Source of the DNA: Chondrilla cf. caribensis
Taxonomy: Eukaryota; Porifera; Demospongiae; Chondrillida; Chondrillidae
DNA length: 64,000 nucleotides
Direction of reading: 5' to 3'
Assembly: GCA_964020155.1 (NCBI GenBank)
Contig: OZ026552.1
Span: 4,444,048 to 4,508,047, forward strand
Shown here piece by piece: positions 30,258 to 42,300 of this stretch. Position numbers and translations under genes: made by a program. Below the pieces are notes generated by a model. It saw nothing but the letters and a program-made list of their open reading frames with translations. It was not told the DNA's origin and did no database searches. The number at the start of each line of letters is the position of its first letter. Within the stretch, counting starts at the first letter, position 1.

Positions 30258-31870
30258 TTATAGTTGTATGTGTAGTTATGAGTCAGGGTTTAAAGGTCAA
30301 ACTATTTGATTAAGAATATACAGTCCAGCTTGCTTAGTACACGTGAGTACCTCAAAGAGCACACCAAATCTGTACTTCTTATCAGAGTCACTTACTATCA
30401 GTACTGGTTGACATTGTGTACATGAGCTAAAGACTGAGTGTAGTGTACTCACCAACCAGGAGTATGTACTAACCAGGGTACTTACTAATCAAGCTGCACT
30501 GTAATTCCATTATACTGTGAAAGTTTTTTGAAGTTATGAATAGAACATTGCCATTGTATGTGACATGGACCATCTGTATTCAACCTCAATAGCTTGTGTA
30601 TACGCTTTTCAATACACAATGATAACAGAAATTGATAGTATTATATACATCATTGAGACAAGTCCAAGAGGGTAAACATGTTATGGGTGGTTTGTAAACG
30701 AAACTGTAAACTTCAATACGTCAATTACATTTTTTTAATTTCAAATGCTATGAATGGAAACATTGTTCTATAGAGTCTCTTATCAATGAAGTACTTCCCC
30801 CTTAATGAACAGTGGTTTGTTTAGTGAACTACATATATATACTGTATAGCGGGAAAATTTAGCAGTAACTGTTACAAAATTTGACAAATTGATGTGAAAA
30901 TTTTGACTGGTCAGGCTCTTAAATATGGTGGGTTTACCCAAAACTTTATCCAAATGGAATTTAGACTTATAGACAGTTATAAAATGCTACTTTTAAACTG
31001 CCAAATTTAACTTCCTGCCAATATTCAAGCTATATGACAGGATGTACATATGCTGATTATTTGAATTATTTCTATTTATTACATTATAACTTCTGAATTG
31101 GTATAATAATAATTATACTGTATCCACCTGTATACTTTGGGGTAGATGGAATAACAAGCCACAAGGTTTTTGTTGGAAGTGGACTTATGTCTCATTTGTT
31201 GCCATTCTATCATTTGCTAGGTCAATTAATGCCTTTATAATGTTTGTGTGTTTTACTCTGTTCTTTCCTATTGATTGTATATGCCTTATTATATGCCTCT
31301 GGAAGACATTGCTCTTAATGGAGTAGGCTTCAAATGACGTTGACATTACCAGTTTCATTGTCAGTGCATGACACTTCTAGACTCTGTCCTAATTATGTAA
31401 GTTAATCATCAGGTCAATTGAAGACATCCCAACATCAGATTCTGTGATCCTGGCCGAGAGTAGTATCAGCCACAGTGATTGACACAATGTTTAATATTAT
31501 TATTGAAAACGTAAATAATTTTAAATGAATATTACATGATTTATTAATTGTTTTAATGATAATACATATTGTCTGTTGTCGAAGACGAGTTTATCACACC
31601 TTTCAATGGAATTGAATTTATGAAATAAACATGATCATCTAATGTTATGTGACAGTGTGTATGTATGTAATTTTCTACAAGTTTAATCCAACTAGTACTA
31701 AAAACACACTTTAAAATGTTACATCGTGTATAAGCAAGTTACTGTTACAGTAGTGTACAACTGGTATTAAATTTGAATCTGTTTAATAATAGGATGTGAT
31801 ACAAAGTGAATTCTGAAGTCTTATATTATGTACACTACATCACAATTGTGCCTCAGTCTCATTTTCTTGC
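30258..31870. other. Intergenic region between genes C and D
   Basis: Homologous along its length to 43246-44893. It contains a family-1 MITE (30321-30501) and, near 30842, a decayed GGGAAAATTT segment reminiscent of family 2. No gene is seen. Confidence 0.7.
30321..30501. mobile_element. MITE-like element, family 1 (copy 2)
   Basis: TIRs CAGTCCAGCTTGCTTAGTA (left) and CAGTGCAGCTTGATTAGTA (right, reverse-complemented), flanked by TA at 30319-30320 and 30502-30503. Confidence 0.75.
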
Positions 31871-34800
31871 TTAATCTTCCTCCTCATTCTCACTGTCACT
31901 GTTCCCTCTCCTGCCATAACTTCTACCACCCCTGGGGTGCTCATCACTGTTAAAATGAATGTTAGCAGACAAGTACGTAGGGTGTTCCATCATAGGAATG
32001 TTAGGACTACAATGTTCTCTTTGATTCCTTGTAGTTCTTCTCCACTCCCTCATTCTTTTTCTGATTTGAGATAATCTCTTTCTAAACGTCTCCATTTTCT
32101 GTGGTGTAGGCAGAGGGAAGTAGTGGTAGGCATGGTGGACAGTGACTGCAATGAGTTGGGCTAGTGCCAGTGAAATGGACAAGCACACTCCGACTTTGGC
32201 ATAAGTTGTACTAACGTCCATGGACACTGTAAAGGCTGTAGCTATGAACATTATGTTCAGTAAGTACAAACTGTCAATGACTTTAGGCCTGAAAACATTT
32301 GAGATCTTAGCCTTCATCAAATCTCTTCTTGTTATCTTTCTCTCTGGATCAGGTCTGTAGATAGTGACGTTGTCTGTTCTGAAAGGTTCCATCAGAAGTT
32401 GTAGAAGTAAAATGGACCCTGTAGTCAGGAATATGGTGTACGCCACCACAGGTGAGTTGGTAGTTATGTTGAGAGCTATGAATACAATTCTAAAGAGTAG
32501 CCTAGTTCCAAACCAAAATCCAAATGGGTATCGAAATGCTCCATGGAATACATCAAGAAAATGGCTGTACCACAGATTGCGTGAACAGATTCTAAACAGA
32601 TCTCCAAACAGTGTGACTATCGTGAGTGGGAGGAGGTAGAAGACAGTGACAACAAGACACAGAGCTCCAACAGCTATGTGTTTCCCCTTAAAGTACTCCA
32701 GTTCTGGTTGATGTAGCCAAACTAATCGATGTGTTCCAGAGTCTACATTGTAGATGTGTGCATACTGTAGTCCGTAGATGACAGCATTGATGAGTCCCGA
32801 GTAGGTGAGCAGCATGATGGTGGCCAGTACTGGGACTGATCTCCTGGCTACAAATCTGATCTGGAATACTTTCAAGTTGTACTTGTGAGCAGCGATGATG
32901 ATGATGATGAGAAGAGCAATCAAATAAAAAGGGAAAACGATGTGTACAATGGCCTTAGAGAATTCATCCATTCCATCAAAGAAACATGTTTCAAATCCAA
33001 ATCCAAAGTTGATGAGGGCCAGAATGATGTAGAAAGGTCTAACTGAGTACTTCAGTAGAAACTCGTCCATGATCCCTACAACATTGGCATAGAAGGCAAT
33101 CCCGATGATGTCTCCTTGGAGTACAGTAAAGTTGAATAGAAATAATAAGAGGATGAGTACAATACCAGCTACTGCTCCAAGGGGCACCAGAAGCAGACCA
33201 GCAAATGTACATTGAGCACATTGAAATGATCCAAACTGTGAACTGGTTCCAGGAGTACACTGACTGCAGAGTAGTCCCTGTCGGTTGCTGTCGGTATCAC
33301 ACTGTATTGTAGTGTTGATTTCTTCCGTAGTCAGTCCAGTAGTTGATATGGTGGAGTTGACAGTGTTACAGTAATGAGAGGGACAGTGGTCAGAGAAGAC
33401 TAGCTGTTGACCCAAATACCCCATCCAGTAGTTGTTAGTTGGCGATTTGTACATAATGTCTGTCCTTATTCCTCTAACAGTGATGGTACATTGAAAGCGA
33501 TGATTTGATAGTAGCTGATTGCAGTCACAAGTGGTCCCATCTGTTGATGGTGATAGTTGGAATCCTGCAGGACAGTTTTTACTGACTTTTACAATTACTG
33601 TTTTTCTAAACACCAACTCAGCTTTGGGTATATCAACCTTAACATTATAATGTTTCATGGGTAGCTGACTGTGCACATATACCATTATTGTGTAGTTTTG
33701 AAGTTCATTTGCTTTGAAAGTAGCCAATTCTTTGCAACCTTTCTTTTCATTTATCAAGTAACCTGCATTTGATTCTGGAGTGTACGGAATGCCATATGTT
33801 GCTCCCTGTGCAAACCCATAATCCCCCAATGCCACTAGAGCCACATTCACCAACAGTCCAGGATATACAGTTCTGATGGTTGTCACAGGGCTACAATCCC
33901 AGAGTTTCCTATCATCTGGGTCAGTTGGATCACAAGTACAGGCATAGTAAGCTGGAGATCCTATTGTGGTCTCATCCCAAGAATTGAGTTGCAAAAACCT
34001 TCTCTTTTCATTTTCCCCCATCATCTTGTTCCCTTCTCTCAAAGTCAGTGTACAGTTCTGAAGTTTAGCATTGTATATCAGGTAGTGTGGTTGTGTGTCT
34101 TCTGTTGTCTTCTCCCTAGAACCCCTGTTAGACAGTACAATGCTGGCATTGAAGTACTCCAGGTCATCTTCACCTATGTACATTCCATTGTCATCAACGA
34201 ACTGAAATAAACATCTTTCATTGCAACCATCTTCATTGCATTCATCAACAAGAAGATATTCATCGACCTTTCGATGGGAAAAATCCACAGAAAACTGTAT
34301 AGGTGACGAAGTGCCAAAATTGCCATTATCAGCTATTCTCAATTGGGAGTTGTTGTGTAGTAGTAATTGAGAAGTAGGTGTTATTGTCATTGCCACCACA
34401 TCGATATCATTGTTCACAATTTCCAACACCCCTGACACTCCAACCAGGACATAGTCCACTGCTATCACCATATCACATTTCCCCCAATGCCCTGGTTTGT
34501 TGTTTGTAAAGATGTTATAGCCGTAAAAAGCCAATTTTAGCGTGATGCTTTCACTAACTGTTTTTGGACGGTATTTGCTATAGGCGTTAACATTGATGAC
34601 AGCAAATCTTACAGTATTGTTAGCAAATAAACAATTGCTGATGATGACACTAGGTAGGAATTGAATCATCTCATTTGTTTCCTGCTTATGTGAAAAATAT
34701 TCCACTATGACAGCGTAAGAGACATCATTTTCAATGAAATGTGTATTTTCCAACAGTACTTGATGTGATCCTAACAAATACAGTTTCAAAACATCATAAC

Positions 34801-35683
34801 TGTAAAGAGCAAACACACAGTTGAAAAATATTACTTTGGAGCATTCTTTCTTATTGTTAAAGTGTACTTGTAGTGATGAATCACTGTCCCTGAACACACA
34901 ATGACTGAAATTGATGTAAGCAGCATATGAGGAATTATGACAAAGTATAGGCTGAAAATCATCACTGTCTTCGCTTTCTTCAATTATAATTTGAACAATT
35001 TTTTCCATATCCCGTCCAAGTGAAAATGTTGAGTTTGATACTGTAATATTGACCCAAGGTTGTTTGGGAGGGTTTAATGCATCAAATGAACTGTTGTGAT
35101 TCATTGGATGGGACAGTGTAGGTAACGTGATCTTCAGTAAAAAGAAATCAGCATTGAGTCCACTGATATAAACGGATCCCATTGGGTATGAAATCACAAA
35201 TCTGACATCTAGTACTACAGCTGTGATCGTCAAGTTATGTATTTGATCGAGGACGATTATTCCTTTCTTAGAGACGTTCTTCTTAACTGCTAACGGGGAC
35301 TTAAATATCAAATTTGTTATTGTAAGCTCGCTCAAATTATCTACGGAAATGATCATATGTTCACTGTCTAGTAGAATAGTACTGCACTGCTCCCTCCTAG
35401 TGCTACTACAGGGGTACTCACCAGTCAGTGTGATATTTGTAGCATTTTCCATCTGAATACGAAATGTATGGTGTTCCCCTTGGAGGAATATCCACCTGGT
35501 GTGTGATGTTGAGAGGAGGGAAGCGTTATACCTGGCATAGCTGTCCAGTGTTTGACAAGGTGTCCGACCTCCACACTGTGAGGTATGGGGTGCTATCCAG
35601 TAGGTATGCTGTCCATGTACTCCACAGAGTATGGCCAGGTGTACTACAAGGAGTACTGTACTGTAGCTTGTGCTCACTGACAT
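31871..35683 (-). CDS. Beta-helix multi-pass membrane protein, gene D (type 2)
   Basis: Single exon, 1270 aa. Type-2 intracellular loops (AHKYNLKVFQIRFVARRS, GDLFRICSRNLWYSHF). The ectodomain shares with F a distinctive set of segments (HTFRIQMENATNITLTGEY; SGLNADFFLLKITLP) not found in A, B, C or E. The conserved block here reads FQFVDDNGMYIGEDDLEYFN. The tail (about 80 residues) is basic next to the membrane, then PTYLSANIHFNSDEHPRGG and an acidic end GNSDSENEEED. The YLSA(S/N)x(C/H)FNS motif is therefore shared with type 1 although the rest of the tail is not. Confidence 0.88.
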   Translation of the reverse strand: MSVSTSYSTVLLVVHLAILCGVHGQHTYWIAPHTSQCGGRTPCQTLDSYARYNASLLSTSHTRWIFLQGEHHTFRIQMENATNITLTGEYPCSSTRREQCSTILLDSEHMIISVDNLSELTITNLIFKSPLAVKKNVSKKGIIVLDQIHNLTITAVVLDVRFVISYPMGSVYISGLNADFFLLKITLPTLSHPMNHNSSFDALNPPKQPWVNITVSNSTFSLGRDMEKIVQIIIEESEDSDDFQPILCHNSSYAAYINFSHCVFRDSDSSLQVHFNNKKECSKVIFFNCVFALYSYDVLKLYLLGSHQVLLENTHFIENDVSYAVIVEYFSHKQETNEMIQFLPSVIISNCLFANNTVRFAVINVNAYSKYRPKTVSESITLKLAFYGYNIFTNNKPGHWGKCDMVIAVDYVLVGVSGVLEIVNNDIDVVAMTITPTSQLLLHNNSQLRIADNGNFGTSSPIQFSVDFSHRKVDEYLLVDECNEDGCNERCLFQFVDDNGMYIGEDDLEYFNASIVLSNRGSREKTTEDTQPHYLIYNAKLQNCTLTLREGNKMMGENEKRRFLQLNSWDETTIGSPAYYACTCDPTDPDDRKLWDCSPVTTIRTVYPGLLVNVALVALGDYGFAQGATYGIPYTPESNAGYLINEKKGCKELATFKANELQNYTIMVYVHSQLPMKHYNVKVDIPKAELVFRKTVIVKVSKNCPAGFQLSPSTDGTTCDCNQLLSNHRFQCTITVRGIRTDIMYKSPTNNYWMGYLGQQLVFSDHCPSHYCNTVNSTISTTGLTTEEINTTIQCDTDSNRQGLLCSQCTPGTSSQFGSFQCAQCTFAGLLLVPLGAVAGIVLILLLFLFNFTVLQGDIIGIAFYANVVGIMDEFLLKYSVRPFYIILALINFGFGFETCFFDGMDEFSKAIVHIVFPFYLIALLIIIIIAAHKYNLKVFQIRFVARRSVPVLATIMLLTYSGLINAVIYGLQYAHIYNVDSGTHRLVWLHQPELEYFKGKHIAVGALCLVVTVFYLLPLTIVTLFGDLFRICSRNLWYSHFLDVFHGAFRYPFGFWFGTRLLFRIVFIALNITTNSPVVAYTIFLTTGSILLLQLLMEPFRTDNVTIYRPDPERKITRRDLMKAKISNVFRPKVIDSLYLLNIMFIATAFTVSMDVSTTYAKVGVCLSISLALAQLIAVTVHHAYHYFPLPTPQKMETFRKRLSQIRKRMREWRRTTRNQREHCSPNIPMMEHPTYLSANIHFNSDEHPRGGRSYGRRGNSDSENEEED

Positions 35684-35752
35684 GGTCTTTGGATAGAGAA
35701 CTGTTGGCAGATCTGTACTTGAGGAGAAATGTACTTGTTGAGATAAACTTCA

Positions 35753-35809
35753 GGATTAAATAGCTGTGGTGATGACAAATGTAGTTTCAGTTTAGGGTTA
35801 TACTTCCTG
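35753..35809 (-). promoter_or_regulatory. Conserved core promoter of gene D
   Basis: Minus strand TATTTAAT at 35755-35762, AAACTGAAACT at 35783-35793, CAGGAAGT at 35802-35809. Confidence 0.6.
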
Positions 35810-36360
35810 TTCTGCTTGCAACTATTCCTAGTTACAAGATCACTTCCTGAATGACTTCAATTTGGTGGATGGGTAAGAAGTCATGAATTGGTACCAGCTC
35901 TATACATATAGTACATACATATACACCTGTCCCCCATGTACATACTGTATGTACGTACCTGCTCCATACAACATGCACACATACATACATGCATATACAC
36001 CCTCATACTACCATATTTACTGTGTTTTTACTCTACTCTGGTAAATTGTATGTGTATGTGACTTGTTTGAATTTGTGTGGATGTAAGTGTAAAATTGAAA
36101 TACGTATGTAGATAAAGAGTCCATATCTCCATGTGTGCCTGTATGAGCTACATGGTGACTATTGTGTCATTTTAGCAACAGTGTCCACATATACCACATA
36201 TATATTATCTATTCCTATGTATGTGCATATAAAAATTTTTATAGTAGTACTGCATGGATGTACGGATGTACAGTATGTGTGTGTCTTCTTCAGCACTAAT
36301 AGTGTATCTGTTGTAGTTATCATACCCAATTTCATGCTACATTCGTTTAGTATGTTTGTA
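35810..36360. other. Non-coding stretch upstream of gene D
   Basis: Homologous to 48836-49381 and 20131-20728. No gene is seen. Confidence 0.65.
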
Positions 36361-36563
36361 CACCACACTGTACCCCTGTGTATTGGCATACACCACACTG
36401 TACCCCTGTGTATTGGTATACACCACACTGTACCCCTGTGTATTGGCATACACCACACTGTATTCCTGTGTATTGGTAGACACCACACTGTACCCCTGTG
36501 TATTAGTACACATCACACTGTATCCCTGTGTATTGGTAGACACCACACTGTACCCCTGTGTAT
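36361..36563. repeat. 30-bp minisatellite, about 7 units (array 2)
   Basis: Same unit as at 20729. Variants alternate TTGGCATA, TTGGTATA and TTGGTAGA at the unit end. Confidence 0.95.
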
Positions 36564-36932
36564 GCATGTGTAGAACATAAACATGTTTTGGGAGCCTTGA
36601 AGTGAAACAGTGAGAATTTGGAGTGAATTGAATCGAACTAAGGGAATTGAAGTGGATAACAATCTTGATGAAAAGTGTTCTCATTGTCCCATTGACCATC
36701 AATGGTACTCAATGTAGTCACTGAACAATGAACAATACAATTCAGGTCACCGTCAACAACAGCTTGTATGATTGTTGTCCATATGCCCATGCTATACGGG
36801 TGCAGCATGAATGGTGTATTTCCCACAATTGTCATTAAGGTGTAAGTTACAATTGTTGCATTGTTATTGAATGATACCTGCAGTATGTGCATGTGTTTGA
36901 TTGTTGGTGTTTCATGGCTTACTCATACATAG
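36564..36932. other. Conserved spacer between minisatellite and ASCC3 exon 7 (unit 2)
   Basis: Homologous to 21267-21639. No gene is seen. Confidence 0.65.
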
Positions 36933-37265
36933 GTGAGCAGGTGTCTGAAGGAGGTAGGAGATCTGAAACACGGATGCCAAATTGTAGTTCAGTCCGAGCA
37001 AGAGCACATCAAACAGATCAGAAAGGAAGAAAAGAGATTGGCAAGGAAGGAGAAGGATTCATTGGCAATGCAAAGTTTCACCACAGATCTGGATGTGGAT
37101 GTTCTTCGTAAGATAAGAGAGCAAGAGCTGCAAGAAGCTGCCCTGAGACCACTGTTGACCGGTCAAGGACACCACTACTCCATCAATCCAAGTGAACTGT
37201 ATCCACATGTCTATGACTCTTTAGCTGGTGTTCTCCACTTGGCAGCTGTTGTGGGTGGTGCCAAG
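36933..37265 (+). pseudogene. ASCC3: ASCC3 exon 7 (unit 2), in frame but stranded
   Basis: 333 nt between the acceptor CATACATAG and the donor AAG|GTGGGC, two codons shorter than the copies at 50187 and 59189 (the ERVLKK region reads EHIK here). The frame is open. Its upstream exons in the unit are relics, and the following exon 8 is broken, so it is unlikely to be functional. Confidence 0.8.
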
Positions 37266-37312
37266 GTGGGCTGTTTCATGGTGTACTGCTTGCTCAAATG
37301 TGCTTGTACACT

Positions 37313-37385
37313 CACACACATGTACAGGCACACGCACACACACATGTGCGCATGCATGCACATACACACACACATACACTCACAT

Positions 37386-37461
<76 letters not shown>

Positions 37462-37528
37462 GAGAGATAGATTCACTTATTCCTACTTCAATTTAATTGT
37501 CATTCATCACTTCACTGGGTGCACACAG

Positions 37529-37592
<64 letters not shown>

Positions 37593-37682
37593 ACACACAA
37601 TGTGCACATGCAAGCACACATACACATGCACTTCACATGTACACACACACATGCACGCACACATGCACACGTACGCACACAC
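37313..37682. repeat. CA microsatellites in ASCC3 intron 7 (unit 2)
   Basis: Two CA-rich blocks (37313-37462 and 37506-37682) are separated by a segment matching the 3' end of intron 7 at 22201-22245. Part of the intron end has thus been duplicated around the second block. Confidence 0.95.
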
Positions 37683-37727
37683 AGAGGGAGAGAAAGAGAT
37701 TCACTTATTCCTACTTAGTCTTAGTAG

Positions 37728-38000
37728 ATTAGTCTTCCAGCCACTGTTATTAAAAAAAGACACACCCACCTATACTGAAGTAAAACTACCTGCCGAGACC
37801 AGCCACGTCCCCATGCCTGATTTTCGGAATCGAGAAAATCAAAGTTTCTAATCTCAACAAAATGGCCCGGACGGCCTTTCAGGGGACAAAATCCGCAATC
37901 TGATCCAGTCCATAGTGTACAACCAGGCCTACCACACTAATGAGAAGTTTCTGATTTACACTTCCACAGGTGCGGGAATGACCAACATCATCATGCCCAC
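37728..38000 (+). pseudogene. ASCC3: ASCC3 exon 8 relic with mutated Walker A (unit 2)
   Basis: Homologous to 22253-22595. It stays in frame through TPTYTEVKLP and MPDF, then shifts by one base. The Walker A reads STGAGMT: the invariant Lys codon AAG has become ATG. The exon is cut at about 38000 and fused to the intron that follows ASCC3 exon 5 (compare 62520 onward). Confidence 0.85.
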
Positions 38001-39308
38001 CTCGTACTGTACATATGTAGTTACAATGCGTACATAGCCACAGTCTGGGGTCCAGCCTCTTTAAATTGTACATTTGATACTCACCACACATGGTTGTCTT
38101 GTGATACTACATCCATGATATCCATGATATGCAACATGTCTGCCTTACTCCTGAGGTATTAAATACATACCACTTATCACACTGTATACTTTTTGCATAC
38201 TCATGTACGTACATACATAAAATGTATATGTATGCATAATGCTAACAGGAGTTTTTATGTTTACAGAGCATATGATTCTATCATCCCATATAAAATATTA
38301 TATATACCGTATGTACATATATACTGTACCTACATACTGTACATACCAATTGTTACTTGGTGTACTTTTTGGATGCTTACGTACGTGTTACATGTGTGTT
38401 ACAGTGCGTATGATTTTATCGTCACATGTATATACAAGAGATATGTACACCACAGCTAGGCATTCACTCTTCAGAGGAAGCTGTTTTGGGTATTAAATTT
38501 TTAACTTACAATTGTTCATGTATAAGACACCCCATACATTCTCTGTATGTATTTGATAATGTGTAGAGAGTGTTACAAAAGTATTTTTGTCTGCATAACA
38601 TATGTACATATCTCTCTCCACATTGGTCTAAATCATCTATTGTCTTCTTGTACATATTGCATATATACATTATGTAAATGTAATATGTTGAATGAAATCA
38701 ATTCTGTGAAGTCCATATGCTTGTTTCTTTATATATTTCTACATAATATTATATAATACTAGATATAATATTTGTATGCAGTATACCATAAAGCGGGAAA
38801 TTTTTGCAGGATAAAATTTTCGCAGATTTTGTGGTTGGCCCAACATCCATGAAAATAAAATCCGCAAATTAGGCATAATTATGTTCTCATTCTGTACGGT
38901 AAGCCAGCATCCACAAGTATTTTATCCGGGAATTTTCATTTTTGAAGCCATCTACAAAAATTTTGTTCCGTAAAAATTTCCCACTATACGGTATATTATA
39001 TCTCATTGGATATACATACCGTTACAGTATTGTACACATAGTTTTTTGCTCAAACTTATTATTTCTTCACTTTTATGAATAATTTCAGCTTATAATAATA
39101 ATACAGTACAATTGCAATGATATAATCATTCGCTATGTGAAGTACATACACTTGTGTGCAAGCAGCTTTAAATTTGTGGGTCAATAATAGGTGGTATAAT
39201 GCAATATGTGAATAACAGGACTCATGCAATAACTATGAACAGTCTTACAATACATAATAATATTGTGCAAGTCAATCCAGGTGATTATCAGTTTGTAAGA
39301 TGCGTTAA
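38001..39308. other. ASCC3 intron sequence left of gene E
   Basis: It has the empty site of the pogo-like element (38680-38690) and a family-2 MITE (38782-38995). No gene is seen. Confidence 0.7.
38782..38995. mobile_element. MITE-like element, family 2 (copy 3)
   Basis: Same ends as 25794-26007 with few differences; it was duplicated together with its surroundings. Confidence 0.65.
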
Positions 39309-42300
39309 CTACATCTCTGTTGTTTCTTCTCTTGTCTCATCTTCAGTTTCTCCTCTTGTCTCATCATCTCTATTGTGCTCACTGTCACTCTCTTCTCCAC
39401 TGCTACTGCTACTGCTGGGGTACTCCTCACTGTTGAAACACATACTAGCAGACAAGTAGTGAATCTGTACTGGGGTACTGTCAGAAGTGCCAACCTGATT
39501 CCTTCTAGCTCTTCTCTCCCTCCTCCTCTCTCTTAATTCAATGTATCTCTCTCGAAGTGTGTCCATTTTATGCCGTGTACTTTCAGGCAGAGGGAAGTAG
39601 TGGTAGGTATGGTGGACAGTGACTGCAATGAGTTGGGCCAGTGCCAGAGATATGGACAGACACACTCCGACAGTAGTATAGACTGAGCCTATACTCGTTG
39701 ATATGGTAGCCACTGTAGTGATTAGCATTACATTGAGTAAGTACAAACTGTCAATGATTTTTGGCCTAAAAATCTTTGATATTCTTGATTTTATCAAATC
39801 TCTTCTTGTTATCTTTCTCTCTGGATCAGGTCTGTAGATAGTGAAGTTGTCTGTTCTGAAGGGTTCCATCAGGAGTTGTAGTAGTAAAATGGACCCTGTA
39901 GTCAGGAATATGGTGTATGCTACCACAGGTGTGTTGGTAGCGATGTTGAGAGTTATTAATACAATTCTGTAGAGTAGCCTAGTTCCAAACCAAAACCCAA
40001 ATGGGTATTGAAATGCTCCTTGGAAGGCATCAAAAAAGTGGCTGAACAATGGTCTTCGTGAACAGACTTTGTTTTTTATTTGATCTGCAAATAATGTGAC
40101 TATCGTGAGTGGGAGAAAGTGTAGTAATAGTGTAAGTAGACACAGAACTCCAACAGCTATGTGTTTCCCCTTAAAGTACTCCAGTTCTGGTTGATGTAAC
40201 CAAACCAATTGATGTGTTCCAGAGTCTACATTGTAGATGTGTGTGTACTGTAGTCCGTAGATGACAGCATTGATGAGTCCCAAGTAAGTGAGCAGCATGA
40301 TGGTGGCCAGTACTGGGACTGATCTTCTTGCAAAATATTGGAAGCGAAATCTGCATTTGAAATTGTGAGAGACTATTGTTATGATAATGATAAGAGTAAT
40401 CAAATAGAAAGGGAAGATAAACTGTACAATGGCCTTAGAGAATTCATCCATTCCATCAAAGAAACATGTTTCAAATCCAAATCCAAGGTTGATGAGGGCC
40501 ATAGGGATGTAGAAAGGTCTAACAGAGTACTTCAGTAGAAACTCGTCCATGATCCCTACAACATTGGCATAGAAGGCAATCCCAATAATGTCTCCTTGGA
40601 GCACAGTAAAGTTGAATAGAAACAAAAAGATGATGAGTCCAATTCCAGCAACTACTCCTAAAGGCACCAGAAGCAGACCAGCAAATGTACATTGAGTGCA
40701 TCGAAATGATCCAAACTGTGAACTGGTTCCAGGAGTACATTGACTGCAGAGTAGTCCCTGTCGGTTGCTGTTGGGATCACACTGTATTGTAGTGTTGATG
40801 TCTTCCGTAGTCAGTCCAGTAGTCGATATAGTGGAGTTGACAGTGTTACAGTAATGTGAGGGACAGTGGTCAGATATGACTAGCTGTTGACCCAAATACC
40901 CCATCCAGTAGTTGTTAGTTGACGATTTGTAGGTGATCGCCGATCTTATTCCTCTAACAGTGATGGTACATTGAAAGTGATGATTTGATAGTAGCTGATT
41001 GCAGTCACAAGTGGTCCCATTGTTTGATGGTGATAGTTGAAATCCTGAAGGACAGTTCGTACTGACGTCTACAAATATTGTTTTAGTAAAAGCTAATTGA
41101 GCCAGTGGGAGGATTAGTGATCCATACTTTGATTGACGTATGGCATGTATGTTTGTTTTGAAACTATAATTACTTCCTGGGACACCTGTTTTCATTGTGA
41201 ACAATTCGCTACAACCTTTACTGTTTACCATTAATTGCTCTTCTTTTGAACCAGTACTGTATTTTGAATCTGAGGTGAATTTTGCACCTACTACAAACCC
41301 ATAATCCCCCAATGCCACAAGAGCCACATTCACCAATGATCCAGGATATACAGTTGTAGTAATTGTCCCACTACTACAGTCCCATAGGTTTCTGTCTTCT
41401 GGTTGAGTTATATCACAGGAACAAGCAGAGTAAGGCAGAGACCATATTGTGGTCTCATCCCAAGAATCGAGTTTCAAAAACCTTCTCTTTTCATCTTCCT
41501 CCATCATTTTGTTCCCTTCTCTTAATGTCAATGTACAGCTCTGAAGATTAGCATTGAATATTAGATACCGTGGCATTGTGTCATGATTTGTCTTCTCCCT
41601 AGAACCCCTGTTAGACAGTACAATGCTGGCATTGAAGTACTCCAGGTCATCTTCACTTATGTACATTCCATTGTCATCGACAAACTGAAATACACATCTT
41701 CCATCATAGCTACCAATGCTGTACTCATTATTATCAACTGAAAGTTGTGCCCAGCTATCAGTGTTGTTTGTTATCCTCAACTGAGAATTATTATGAAGTA
41801 GGATTTTCGAATTTGGTGATATCTTCACTACTGCATTTATGAGAGGGTTATCTTCTATTTCCACTATCCCTTTCAATTCAACCAGTACATAATGCAGTGT
41901 CATTATTTGAAGGTCTGATTGGTAATCAATTTGCGGTTTATTGTTTGTGAAAGTGTTTTGACCCTCAAAGGCCATTAGCAGGTACCCTATTGTTTTTTGT
42001 TTCATTTTGTTGTCACTTTCATCTCGAAGGTTACAAATGATGAGTGCAAATTCAACAGTGTTATTTACAAATGTACAGTCCACAAATCTCACATTAGGAA
42101 TAAATTGCATATTTCCAATTGATGTCTTCTGATAGTTTGCATTATATTCTTCTACAAATATGTATATCAGTTGTAAGGAGTCAGCATTATCACGAAAATG
42201 TACATTTTCCACCTGTATGTGATGAGGTCCCTGCAACATGAATGTTAGGGCACTCCCACTGATATTAGTAAATTCGCAGTTTGAAACAACCACCTTATTG

